64,000 nt of DNA from Aplidium turbinatum (taxonomy: Eukaryota > Chordata > Ascidiacea > Aplousobranchia > Polyclinidae): NCBI GenBank assembly GCA_918807975.1, contig OU964918.1, positions 43,260,477-43,324,476 of the forward strand. The letters are read 5' to 3'. The translations under genes were made by a program, and so were the position numbers. Shown here one piece after another: positions 36,206 through 47,074 of this stretch. Position 1 is the first letter of the stretch. Every line of letters begins with the position of its first letter. The notes beneath the pieces are model-generated. The model searched no databases, had not been told where the DNA came from, and saw only the letters and a list, made by a program, of their open reading frames with translations.

Positions 36206-37057
36206 TTAATTAAAAAAATAAAATTTAGTGAAGGCAATTTTGCTTTCAATTTTATTGATCAAACAACCGTTATAATAATTGTAAAGTTTATTTACGAGGA
36301 CATAAGAAATATTTACAGCCATCAAATAGAGTAAGACTATGTTACCAAATTTTTTTTTAGCTTTCGTCAAAGCAAAATCATGCAAAAGTTTATCAAAATT
36401 TATTTGATTAAGTTTGTCACTCTCAATGCACAGAATGCTCAGTGCGGACAACCTTTCTTGAAACATTGTCGATCTCAGTTTATTTTTGATGCTTTTGAGC
36501 CTTGAGAACGATCTCTCTCCTGAGCAGTTAGTGACCATTAAGCTTAGAAACAGTCTTAATATTGTTTCCACATTAGGAAAGGCAGTTTTAATTTTTTCCT
36601 TGCACATAATTTCATGAAGGTCTCCATGAGGCAAGGAAATAGATTGCTCTTCTGTACCGGCAAGCCCTTGGTTTTGTGTTTGTCTCACGTACAAATGAAA
36701 ATGTAGAAGTTCATCAGTAAGTTTCGGGTCAACATCTTCCGGATACGCTTCCTTTAAAAGTCCTACGTCTCGTACAATTTCTACCTTAGTTGCTTTCAGA
36801 TTAGCAAGAAAGAGGAACATTTCTGCAATGTCACGGTACACATTAGCTCTTCTTCTTAAATTGGCTTCAAGTGCGTCGAGCATAGAGATAAAGAAATTTA
36901 TTTTAAACCTTTCTTTTGAAGAGAGTTCTCTTAAAGGGTCAGGTGCATTTCTTTGTCTCCTAGTGACAGCTCTGTAGTTAATATTCGGCAAGGTTGCTTT
37001 TGCCTGGTGATCAAACTCGTCAAACTCATTTCTAATTTCGCTTAGAAAGTCTGTCAA
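36206..37057 (-). pseudogene. hAT transposase C-terminal part (element A, copy 2)
   Basis: A 283-residue open frame belongs to the hAT transposase family, ZMYM1-like branch. Residues about 165-215 hold the dimerisation signature: NVETILRLFLSLMVTNC, then GERSFSRLKSIKNKLRS, then ERLSALSILCIESD. Full-length relatives are several hundred residues longer, with an N-terminal zinc finger and the DDE catalytic core. The part seen here is only the end, so it cannot catalyse transposition. The first Met may be fortuitous. The final ~40 residues past KKKFGNI are likely read-through into non-coding DNA. It could still serve as a dimerisation partner if expressed, but nothing shows that it is. Confidence 0.82.
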
Positions 37058-37446
37058 ACTAGTTGTGTATAGAATTTTCTACTCTGAAAGGCTTGGTATA
37101 TATATACTTTAGGTAGGGTTTAAACTTGTCAAGTTTTTAAAAAAATGCCAACTTCGAAACCAAATTTCGAGGCCCCTTGACGTTGAGGCCCTAGGCTTCA
37201 GCCTGCCTAGCCTATTGGTAAATCCGGCCCTGCTTTTGACGCAGGGCCGGTTACCGAGATTGACAGAGTGAAATTTTCTATTGTTGAAGTGTTGTTGCCG
37301 GGGAATTATTCCATCCATTAGGTGCCGCTGAATAGAAAGCAGTCCTTAGAATGCGTTGCTCAAGCGCACACCCCGAGACTCAAACGAGCACCGCTTGATC
37401 TTGAAGCTTCTTCGTTCACGAAGTCACGCGCTAACCGACTGATATG

Positions 37447-38475
37447 CGTGATCTTCCAGACGGAGGTTTGGAAAGCAAAAAATACGGCCTTGCATGATTT
37501 AACCTATTAAATATGGAGCTTCTACAGCAGCTTTTTTAAACAGCTAAAAAACGTTAAACTGATTAAAATTAGTGGTCTCTTAATCAGCCGAAATCTCCAC
37601 GGCCGGGCACACACGGGGGGGGGGGGGGGGGAGTTAACACGGGCCTATGAATAGGTATATAAATGAACGTAGGCCTATATCACAAATTCACACGGTGATT
37701 AAACTCAATCTGAAATGTAGGTAATTTACTGGTGGTTCAAGTCAACGTTTTTAAAATGTTCAAAATCGAACCGTTTTTGTTTTTTCAAAGCAACAAGCAA
37801 AAAGGTGCTCATTTTACCTCACCCTTCCCTCATAGTCAAGATCGAAAAAAGAAAAAGAACTTATGACTGCAAGTATAGAAAAGAAACATTGAAGCATCCA
37901 CCACATTGAAGCAAGAAGAGTTGGAGTCTATGAAAAAGATGAAATCGAAGAGTTGAAGATCAATGCGTGTGAGCCTATATCATGCGACTACCAATATTCA
38001 ATTACAATCGTCTAACAAAGGTTATATCTTTTTTTTGCTGAATCACATTGTTTGCAGGCAGCGACATAGTTTACTTTTTTACTGCCGTATCTTTAGTGTT
38101 AAATGACAAGTGATTTATAAAAACGTCAGCTATTTATTTCCCAAGTAAATTGACTAAACAACTGACACATTGCCTACCCAATAAAATATGCTTGCAGCAA
38201 ATTTTTTTTTTTAAGACCGATTTTTTGGCGCCACATAAAACTTAAAATCGAGATGCAATTTCAACAGCTATAGTCTATTTGCAGTTGATGTTTATTACGA
38301 TTTGACAAAAGGAGTAGCTATGGTTTTTTTCCATTCTAGACTCCGTCAGCACTTGACGTTTCATTCAAACCAACGCTTGTTGGTCAAGTGGTGAAGGCGT
38401 CTGTTCTGTTGACATTATTCACATGAAAATGATGTCGGTTCGACACCATTGGAAAGCAGAAGAGTGTGTGGCAAA
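37447..38475. other. Non-coding stretch with a G17 tract
   Basis: No gene seen. A run of 17 G residues spans 37,615-37,631 and could form a quadruplex or mark an assembly-difficult spot. Elsewhere AT-rich. Confidence 0.55.
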
Positions 38476-38960
38476 CAGGGTATGGAATGGAAGACGTTTT
38501 TCCGTCTTCCATTTTAAGATTTTTTTCATTCATTTCCATTCCATCATAGGCTACAAATCGACCATTCCATCTTCCATTTCATCTCAATTTTTTTTCCATC
38601 TTTCATCCGCAAATTTTGTGATTTTTGCATTGAGTATGCTACAAGTAAGCCCACGAGCTACAGGCTAAATTTGAGCTAAAAGTTTAACAGTAGCCTAGTA
38701 TTTTTATAAGGATTAGGCTTCGTAAGGTCTGGTGTTAGAAGTTAAACTAAAAGACTTGCAGTATTATTGTGGTCTTGAAAACGGCCTTGTTTCGGTGTGA
38801 CTTCAACACTTGTAAGCTACAGAGAACGAAGCGAAATGTAATGTGTTTGAGTGGCTGTTTTCAGTGTTTTGTCAATTCATGTGAAACATCAGGGGTTAGA
38901 TGACTGTTTTTTGCGATGCCTCCAAGCTATCTTCAATATGTTTTTGCGGGTTGGTAAAGT
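38476..38960. mobile_element. Truncated inverted copy of the 1.4 kb ATGGAATGG-end element
   Basis: It starts with CAGGGTATGGAATGGAAGAC, which is the inverse of the right end of the 5,895-7,279 element. It follows that element's reverse complement with scattered differences to about 38,960 (TTTTTGCGGGTTGGT matches 6,846-6,860 inverted). The rest of the element is not present. Compared with the other copy it carries extra TAGCCTA-like heptamers, for example at about 38,692. Confidence 0.75.
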
Positions 38961-39454
38961 GCAGGAGAGGCTGCGTTTATTTGTTTTGCTCAGTGTGTTT
39001 AGAGTTGTAGCAGAGCAAGCTTAGCCTACTCTCTATTAGTCTATTTGATTGTGATTGTTTAAGTTTTATTTAGGCTATATGTTTTTTTCGGTGCCTTCAA
39101 GGTGTAGCTTCGATATGAATGAAAGTTAGGCTATGTGTTTGATATAGCCTACTATTTTTGTCTTTGACTTTTGTCAAATGTGCCGTACCGATATGTGAAG
39201 CTATATACTGAAATAAACTTGATTGATTTATTATTAGCCTAATCACAATTAGCGCTTTGGATTTCAAAGCGTTCTGATTGCTTACACAAAATGTTATTGT
39301 TTCTCAAACTGTATAAAACTGTAACCTACGTGTCCCTTTGCTGCTTTCAACTGACATTGCACTAAAAATTTGATTCGTGCAGTAAGCTATTAGCGTTACC
39401 CTTAGATAAATGGATGGTTTTGCGCAACAGCCTAGGCTAGGCTATATAGCCTAC
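38961..39454. other. Non-coding stretch rich in TAGCCTA
   Basis: Several TAGCCTA/TAGGCTA heptamers lie within 500 bp (39,026, 39,073, 39,129, 39,146, 39,235 and 39,434-39,447). A TTTTTTTCGGTGCCTTCAAG stretch near 39,083 resembles one inside the preceding repeat, so part of this may be diverged repeat. No gene seen. Confidence 0.5.
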
Positions 39455-40648
39455 CAGTGGTTCCCAACCTTTTTGACCTTGTGGCACCCTATCAAAGAGA
39501 TAAATAGTTTGCGGCACCCTGGCAAAACTGGATCAATTTTATGAGGTTTCTGTAAATAACTGTATGAAATAACACCGAATGAGTTGTACAGTATAGCGCG
39601 AGTAAATAAATGTATTTATTCAAAAGTCAGTGTGAAATTTGGGCTTGACTTCTTGCACAAAGTCCATTAATATCTCTGGGCACATTCGATAAAGCCACTC
39701 GCCTTTCTTTCTCGACTATAAACAGTCGTTCTCGTTGTTTAGTTTTTATGTTCAATAATGCGGAAAATCCACTCTCACAAAAGTATGAAGTAGAAAACTG
39801 CAGAAAAGGCACAATGGCTTTCTTTCCAACGCAAGGGTATTCATTTTGAATTTTTATCCAGAACTCGTCGAGGGGCATCTGCTTGTGCATCAGCTTAAAA
39901 TTTCCATCGTTACGAATGTTAATTAATTCTTCTTCGTCTTTAATATTCAAAACAATATGAGAGTCCAGTAAAAATGAATTTCTTACCCATGTGTAATTTT
40001 CCGTGGACAAGCTGGAAAAATACTTCTCAATTTTTTCTTCTTATGATTTTAGGTGCTGAGTTATTAATGAGACAACTTCTTTGTTCTTCATTTCAGAGAA
40101 ATGTGAAAGCATGTCAAAGTTTTCGTTCTCCACTTTTAAGGACCACATTTGCAGTTTTTCTCGCAGTGCTTTCATTTTATCGGTTGAAGTTAAGAGAGTT
40201 TCATTTTGCCATTAACGTTATTTGAATGGTCGAAGATATCTAGGCTACTAAATACACTAATTTGGAGACCCGATTGTGCGCCGTGAAACGCAAAATAAAA
40301 TCATGAAACCTGGCAATTATGATGCGTTTCAAACGTTTTTATAGAAAGAACAGCAACGAGTCAAAATCTCTTTCACGCTGTTTTTCCTGGGCGAGAAAAT
40401 GAAGGCTTACCACGGAATCTACTTACCGCCAGCGACTTCCCCACTAAGCTACTCTCTAGAAAGGAGCCGGGAATAACTACGAGACGTGAAACTTAATACG
40501 CACTGAAACTCGGTTGGAAATTAATTCCGCACTTAACGGGTTAAACTTAAAATAAAGAATGGGCCGCAGTATTGCAATATCTCGCGGCACCCTTGAGCAT
40601 TGCAATTGGCACCCCAGGGTGCCGCGGCACCCCGGTTGGGAACCACTG
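39455..40648 (-). mobile_element. hAT element with CAGTGGTTCCCAACC ends
   Basis: The left end is CAGTGGTTCCCAACCTTTTT and the right end is the inverse of CAGTGGTTCCCAACCGGGGT. Length is 1,194 bp. It carries a C-terminal transposase frame on the minus strand. The flanks do not match directly: CTATATAC follows the right end, while CTATATAGCCTAC precedes the left end, as if five bases were added to one copy of the duplication. Confidence 0.88.
39627..40010 (-). pseudogene. hAT transposase C-terminal remnant (ZBED5/SCAND3-like)
   Basis: 127 residues with the pattern FWIKIQNEYPCVGKKA, then PFLQFSTSYFCESGFSAL, then IKTKQRERL. It ends in a VPRDINGLCARSQAQISH motif typical of the C-terminus of ZBED5/FAM200/SCAND3-type hAT transposases. 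The catalytic core is missing, since the whole element is only 1.2 kb. It is a remnant in a non-autonomous copy. The host genes of this family arose from such transposases, but nothing here suggests a domesticated gene. Confidence 0.8.
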
Positions 40649-42874
40649 CTATATACTATAGGTACCGTACCTTATTTGTTAAACTTGTACTTCTTCAAGT
40701 TGTAGTTTACTTGGTGAAATCACCTTAACTTTCTCAGGAAATTTTCAAACACTGCCGCATTGATGAGTTGATGCAACAAAGTTGTGGATTTTTGCAAATT
40801 CTAGGATAGGTTTACCAAACAAGCATTGATTCAGTTCAGGCTACGGTAGGCTACTTCTAAAACGTTTATCAATAGCATTTTTGATTATGATACATCTGGT
40901 AACTCCATTAGTTAGCCTAACCCTATTCTCAGAAGGCAATTTCGCATCCCGTAGCCTACTTCTAGAAATCCTTGGATGTGTTTCACATGTGATTTGCTGT
41001 GTTGTCGCAATGGACACAAAATAAAAAAGCGTAACACCTCGATTTGAACTAAAACTTATCAGATACCATAGGCTACCTGACGACTACACCATCTCATTTT
41101 GTCGCTTCTACCTTTTCTAGACCTCTGCTATTTTGGTAGGCCTGTAGCCTACATAGCCTATTGTTTTTCGTTGTGATGGTCAGAAAAAAAAAACTAAAGT
41201 GATATGCTGAACTAACGCCGTTTGTACGCCTATGTTAGCTATTTATCACAAAGATTCATAACCAACCAACCAGGGATATCTATACTTACGGGATTGGAAA
41301 CTCTATCCGGTGCTATACATCAGTAGGGTCATCACATTACTACGACTACAGAAAGATGAACAAAACAACATAGCCTACCGACTAAAAGATATAGGCTGCG
41401 AAATTCGATTTTACAATAATAATACAAAATGTACACTCACATTAAAACTTAATTGATGTATAATTAAAAGTAGCCTACATTTAGCCTACTCTGCTAGAAA
41501 AAAAACAATGAATCCAAAAAATGAATGAATGCAACAAGTCCAAAAACCGCCTACTGTTGTTCTTTAGCATTTTGCGTACTGCAAATCGGATCAGAAGTAA
41601 ATGAAAAGTGTTTAGCAATCAGTGAAAATATGCTGTTGCATGGCCACTTGGAGATGTCACATTTTGCAGATTTTGATTACAGCTACTGCTAGTGTTTGAC
41701 TGACATTTTCTGAAATTTTCTTACTTTTTGCTGTCTTTTAATGATAAAAAAGCTTTTTGTTGCCTTGAGGAAGCAGTAGAAAATGAGAAAAAGTAAGTTG
41801 AAAAACGCTGAATCAGACTGTTATTGAAAAATTAACAGTCTGACTAAATCTTCAAAATCAAATTTTCTTTGTTTTTCAACATCTGAGGATGTTAAAACCT
41901 ATTGTGTCATTTGGGGAAAACAGTAGGCCTAATGAAAGCGTAAAAACATAATTTTTAGAAAATTTCATTTAAGCATTCGCCTAAAGTTGGCAAATCTCAA
42001 AATTTCTGCAAAAATGTGACAAATCAGGCCTGTATCTTTAGTTAGCCATGGCTGTTGTATCATCAACTTGTTCACAGACCAATCCAGTCTGAAACCAATA
42101 CGTTTGCGATGTCATCAGAACTAAAACCAATAGTCATTCTGGACATTTTTTAAGCAGCAAACAGAATACAACATGACTGCATTAATGGAATACCGGTACA
42201 AACAAATAAACAAACCAGGCAAACGTAGACCTTACAATTGACAGCAGGTGAATAGATTGTTACACTTTTGGTTGTTGGTTTAGCCTACTAGCCTACTTGC
42301 TGCCCTTTGAGGTCAACTTGTGTGATTATTTATCACAGCAGCGCACAAAGAAAAGTGACCCTACTGGTGTATACAATGGTTTTCAGTTTCACAGAGTTTC
42401 CAATCCCGCCTACAACCAACCAGGCAACCAACCACATCAAGGATATTTATTTTGCTCAATTGCAATAAAAAATGTGGTAGGCTACTTAAGACATTTCTAT
42501 TTCTGGAGTCAAACTGGTAGGCTTACTGGAAATTCGTGAAACCATCCAGTGCTTCTTTTTTGAAGATGTGAGATTTGACTGGCCCCTTCTCAAACACGGC
42601 ATTGCAGGCTTTGCAGCTCAGTTTGAAAAAAAAAATCGCTTTTAAGCGGTAGCCTATCGAACTGATGTTATTTTGTAATCTGGATCACAGACGGATGCGA
42701 TGCGCCACTGAGCCTCGGTAGGCACTTTAACATTACCCACTCGTCGAAAAGGTACGCAATCATGCGTGACATGTTCACTCGCGATTCACCTGATTTCAGT
42801 CATGTGACTCGACACGTGATATTCTGATCGAAAAATTTTGATACAAAGAAATTTAACTGAATGCTTTGCCACAA
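40649..42874. other. Non-coding stretch, densest TAGCCTA region
   Basis: No gene seen. More than ten TAGCCTA/TAGGCTA heptamers occur, often paired (41,137-41,160, 41,471-41,486 and 42,283-42,297). AACCAACCAACCAGG near 41,263 and a similar stretch near 42,412 may be pieces of a diverged repeat. Confidence 0.5.
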
Positions 42875-42946
42875 CCACCGTTGCCTAATGGTCAGGGCAG
42901 AGGAGTAGTAATTTCGATTTCGTGGGTTCGATTCCCACCCTCTGCT
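42875..42946 (+). repeat. tRNA-like sequence (pseudo-tRNA or SINE head)
   Basis: A D-arm-like GCCTAATGGTCAGGGC is followed by a canonical T-arm, GTGGG-TTCGATT-CCCAC, that is, a B box. The 5' acceptor strand (CCACCGT) does not pair with the 3' strand (CCTCTGC), so it does not fold as a working tRNA. It is most likely a tRNA pseudogene or the head of a SINE. Confidence 0.6.
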
Positions 42947-43293
42947 AATACTATTTTTTCTTCTGCAAATGAACTGAGTGCAAGAAGGATCTTAATGACT
43001 GCAATCAATGGAGTTTATAAGGAAAATTGTAACTAAACAAAACACACAGCAATTTCACATTGAAAAGCAGGCGCTCTTCGACGAGTGGGTGATGTAAAAG
43101 TGCCTACCCTGAGCCTCACGCCTAAAAACTTCGAGTTCAGAGGTAATAAAAGTACCTTTTCTGTGGTTGAAGGGAGGGCTACATAGCCAAGTGGCGAGAT
43201 CCCTGAAACGGTAATCGAAAGGGCGCCGGTTCGACACCGCTCAAGAGCATGCGGCTGTGTCTTTGGCAGGACACTTAAAGGCATGCCTGAAGG

Positions 43294-45668
43294 CAGTGTT
43301 GGGCGCAATAACTCATTTTTCAGTTAAGCGATAACGATAAGCGATAAATTATCGCCGATAACGATAATTTTTTTTCTTGATTAGCGCTGCCCCATCCCAT
43401 GCAGCACGAACTGTTTTCATCAACATGACGAAAAATCGAACATAATATACTGTAAAGGGACAAAACTTTTTGTAAGTTATGCATGAATAGAATCGCAACA
43501 GCGGCAGTAGCCTAGGTATCGAATCTTCAACCTCTTGATCCAGAATCGCCATGCTTATAATTATACCTTCAGATACCAGTTGGATGCTTTTATCAATTGA
43601 GTTACACTGCCGCTTGCGTGCAGTAGGAAAAATAATTAAATCAAATGAAAATACCATAAAAAATTCCAAACTTTGTATTTTGCTTTCTGCTTAAAGGGCT
43701 GTTTACAGCAAAGTCAGCAATAATTGAAAAAATTCCAAAAAACGCAAAATGCTTGAAAGTTTATCAGTAATCTTAAGCGTTATTGATAGTAAAAATGTGC
43801 ATACTGTGAAATCCATCAAGCTTGTCAAATTAGTCGTGTTTATTTAAGAACAATAACATAATTATCGTAATTTACTGATAATTTCAGATAATTTTTTTGT
43901 TTTCTTTGTGAACACCATCATTAAAGCAATGGCAGAACGCTGAGTTGTTGAGATAAGAATTACAATATAGGCACTGTATTAGTTGGAATAAAAATATTTG
44001 ATTGAGGTAGGCTAGGTCGCATAGGTAAGTGAGAAAGGTTATACTGTATTTAGCATTTTACCACGCAACTCGATGCGCCTATTGTCATGCAAAAACTACT
44101 ACAAGATGCAAAAAATGTGATGTCGGTCTGCATATCAAATGCTTCAAGCAATATCATATTCCGCAATGACTTGTTTCAGTGATATTGTGTTACTTTGCTA
44201 ATTTTCATCTTCATATTTTTTGAACTTTCATTTTAATAAAATGCTCGATGACAATCATGACATGACAAGACATGAACAAGACATTTCCCATTTATCACTT
44301 TGAGCGATAAGTAAAATGTAATAACGCTTAAGCATTACGCACAAGAAACTTGTGAAATTTGATAACGGATTTGCCTAGCGTCTTATATTAGGGATGCGAA
44401 GCTAGGGACTATGCGAAGCTTCATCCGCTTTTGGCTTATCCGCAACACTAGAAGGGTTACGTTTTTTTGCAATTTACAAAATATTTTACTTTTTATGGGT
44501 TATATAAGAAGAGTGCAGTTGGTTTTAAAGTAATTTAAGGTTTTTAGTTGAAAGCAAGCCAGCAGTAAAGCGTAAAAAAAATGTCAAATTGGCAATTGAC
44601 CCTTCTAATGTTGAAGGAACAACGGAGTTGCGCGTCCCGTAATGTACCGTCCCTAGTCTTATATATAGGACGTTTTTTTTTCTCAAAAAGTACAAACACA
44701 ATTAGAAAAAAAATAATTGTGATATGTTCTTTAGGTCATAATTATGCAATATTTAAATTTTCCGAAAATTTTATTAAGTAGCTTACGTTCACTTTCGGCA
44801 CAAATGGGTTAACTTTTTAAGTTAAATGGCACTTACGAATTTGGTTATTATTTTTGGATTAAAGTTATATCGCCAAGCTAGAAAAAAATCGATCTTATAG
44901 TCTATAACCGATCTTGTGTTGTTATTGTGTGTGAGTTTTGTCTTTTAAACTGAGTTTGTGACGTAACCGCACGTCTCAAGGCAAGTTCTTGCAGTTTTAG
45001 TTAATCTACTCATCTAAAGATTTAATGCGCTTAAAACAGTAAGTTTCATGTTTTGACGAGAGGGATTTTATTTTTTTACGACAATTACTAAAAACTAACA
45101 CTTCCAACGAAAAAAGAAAACACAAGAATAAAATAGTTGATCGTGAGGTGGCGCAAAAGACCATGTTTCCGACGTAAAAGCGGCCTCGTATTGCGACACT
45201 TTCACAAACCACTTGCCAATTTCTTTCGCTTCGCTTCAAAGGAATCTGTACTGTCTGTGCGCTTACATTTTAATTGTAAAATTTACTCGCGATTGCCGAT
45301 TGCAGCAAAACAACAAGAGGCTTGTTGCATGCATTTCATTGCATTGCAATTTGCAACTCTAAAAATTATTGTGTTGTCAGGGCCGTCGCTGCAGGGGGGC
45401 GTGTCCCCTCCCCTGACAACGACCTGTGCACATACACTTCAGGCACTGAAGAAGAACTGGTTTTAATTTTAGTTTTATTAACTAGGTGGCTAATAAAAAT
45501 ATTACTTTTCATGGTCTTTTCACTTGTGTGTTGATAAAATTTATCGGCAATTAATTATCGGCGATAATCAAATATTGCCTTTGGCGATAACGATAAACAA
45601 TAACTGAAAAAATAATTGAGCGATAACGATAAGCGATAAAAATTTATCGCCGATAATGCCCATCACTG
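43294..45668. mobile_element. 2.4 kb non-autonomous hAT inserted in a SINE
   Basis: The termini are CAGTGTTGGGCGCAATAAC and the inverse of CAGTGATGGGCATTATCGG, followed on both sides by many GCGATAA/TTATCGC units. A perfect 8-bp target-site duplication CCTGAAGG flanks it (43,286-43,293 and 45,669-45,676). No transposase is recognisable in 2,375 bp. Open frames such as 43,349-43,669 and 45,137-45,466 look random. A 268-bp MITE lies inside. Confidence 0.92.
44388..44655. mobile_element. 268-bp hAT-like MITE nested in the 2.4 kb hAT
   Basis: The left end is TTAGGGATGCGAAG and the right end is the inverse of TAGGGACGGTACATTACG. The 8-bp duplication GTCTTATA flanks it exactly (44,380-44,387 and 44,656-44,663). 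Non-coding. The inverted ends are weak (TAGGGA plus a few bases), so the family is tentative although the duplication is clear. Confidence 0.75.
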
Positions 45669-45765
45669 CCTGAAGGTGGTCACGAAGATTGGCTTCCTTG
45701 CCTTCTCGTTCACTTAATCTAAATCTTCAACCACCAGGTGTAAGCCTGGATACCACAAAAAAAAA

Positions 45766-47074
45766 CAAGAGAAGGTAAAAGAATAAAATGCATAAAAATA
45801 CCTATGTTGCCATGATAAAAAATGGTGTATTGATTTCAACCTACTAATATTTTCAACTAATGTGAGAAATTCAACTCTAAATTTCTCAAGTCTAAATTTT
45901 GTAAAATATTGTTGTGCAAATGGGCTGCCCAGATTGAACCCACATGAAATCTCACATTAAGCCTTGCAATAATTATTGGCAGTATAAAAGCAACACTGAC
46001 AAAGTTGTTTTATTCAGCCAATAAAATTATTTTTGTTTTATAAAACATTTTTAAAAATTTTGAGCAACCCACTTAGGCTACCACCCATGTTGGAATGATT
46101 TTACAACCGGGCTACCCAGATTCAGCCCACATTAGTGTTCAAATTTCCTGCTTTCTTTTTCAAATTAAAAAAAAAAGTTGAAATTAAGAAGTGGGCTCGT
46201 TTTGGTGCAATTAATTAAACAAAAATTAGACGTGTTGGCACATTTGTGACCTTTGAACAACCCACATAGTATGCCCACAAGCCCAAGTACCCACTTGAAT
46301 TTGGACTGGGCCCCAGTTGGGCTTGCTGTCTGGGTTAGCCTATTTGTGCGAGAGTAGACTTTCAACTATGATAGATTGGAAAAGAATAGAGGAACCGGCT
46401 GAACGTGAAAAACGGTGCACGTTCTGAACTAAACCCGGGCTAAGCCCAGAGTTAACAGCATTAGTCTTGTGGATGTAGTTTTACTGGTAAGGCACCGGCA
46501 ACACTGGATTAAGTTATTTTAGTGTTGCTGAATTTAAAATTTTGTCTCAATTTCAAGGTTGTTGGCGACAAAAATTAAAAATAGAAAAAATTAAGGTTTT
46601 GTAAAGTTAGAGTGAAAAAACAGCTTTATAATATTGCTAAGTGTATTGTTTAGAAATAATAAAACAAGAAAACCGAAGCCGGTTTGTGTGTCAGTGAAAC
46701 GAACGTTAGAGTGAGGAATTCTGCAACAACAACAACAACAGCAATGACGAAATTGATTTGGTAGCATTTGGCAACACTAAGTTACTTTTATTTTGATATT
46801 CTGTATTTCTGTTTCTGTTTTTGTGCTTTGCATTTTCAGTTTCTCTCAAGTCTCTCCTCACGTTGTACTCTGTTTTACTGGAATGAGTGTCATCAACCGA
46901 AGAACGGCAAATTTAACTGACAATAGTGTGTTGAATCAAGTTATCATTTGAATCAATATTGACGAGGCAATTAAAAAAGCAACTTCACTTACCCAGCCTA
47001 GGCTTGTTTGTAATTACGGAATGTTCTGAATGAAAAATTAGAACTACTGTGATCTATTCAAATCATCATTGATC
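45766..47074. other. ANKS3 upstream region and repeat fragments
   Basis: 45,900-46,340 holds a diverged repeat with GGGCTGCCCAGATTGAACCC, CGGGCTACCCAGATTCAGCC and, inverted, CCCAGACAGCAAGCCCAACT. A (CAA)n tract is at about 46,723-46,741. The ANKS3 5' UTR must lie just before 47,075. I see no TATA box or other promoter element I would defend. Confidence 0.5.

Larger units (their letters stand above)
34727..37232 (-). mobile_element. hAT composite element A, copy 2 (both ends present)
   Basis: The termini are CAGGGCCGGATTTA and its inverse. A perfect 8-bp target-site duplication CTTTTGAC flanks it (34,719-34,726 and 37,233-37,240). The 2,506-bp element contains element B (34,785-36,085), and a C-terminal transposase frame sits on the minus strand. 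Only about 175 bp separate the transposase frame from the right end, so the N-terminal coding part has been lost and the element is non-autonomous. Confidence 0.93.
34640..37446 (-). mobile_element. tRNA-derived SINE split by a hAT composite
   Basis: The SINE body lies in two pieces, 34,640-34,726 and 37,233-37,446. Together they match the undivided copy at 58,408-58,649. Read on the minus strand the head is near 37,446 and a B-box-like GTTTGAGTCTC follows. The 8-bp CTTTTGAC is present on both sides of the insert, as expected for a hAT landing in the SINE. Confidence 0.85.
43180..45765 (+). mobile_element. tRNA-derived SINE (second family) split by a 2.4 kb hAT
   Basis: Head ACATAGCCAAGTGGCGAGAT (A-box-like) and B box CGGTTCGACACCG are followed by a body with GTGTCTTTGGCAGG. 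It is interrupted at 43,293 and resumes at 45,669 with GTGGTCACGAAG, then TCTAAATCTTCAACCACCAG, then TAAGCCTGGATACCAC and poly-A. The uninterrupted relative at 51,895-52,059 shows the same order of blocks. Confidence 0.88.

Noticed and set aside
45372-45419. Separate MITE with GTTGTCAGGG arms
   Set aside because: Only a 10-bp inverted repeat, with no target-site duplication. Too little to call an element.
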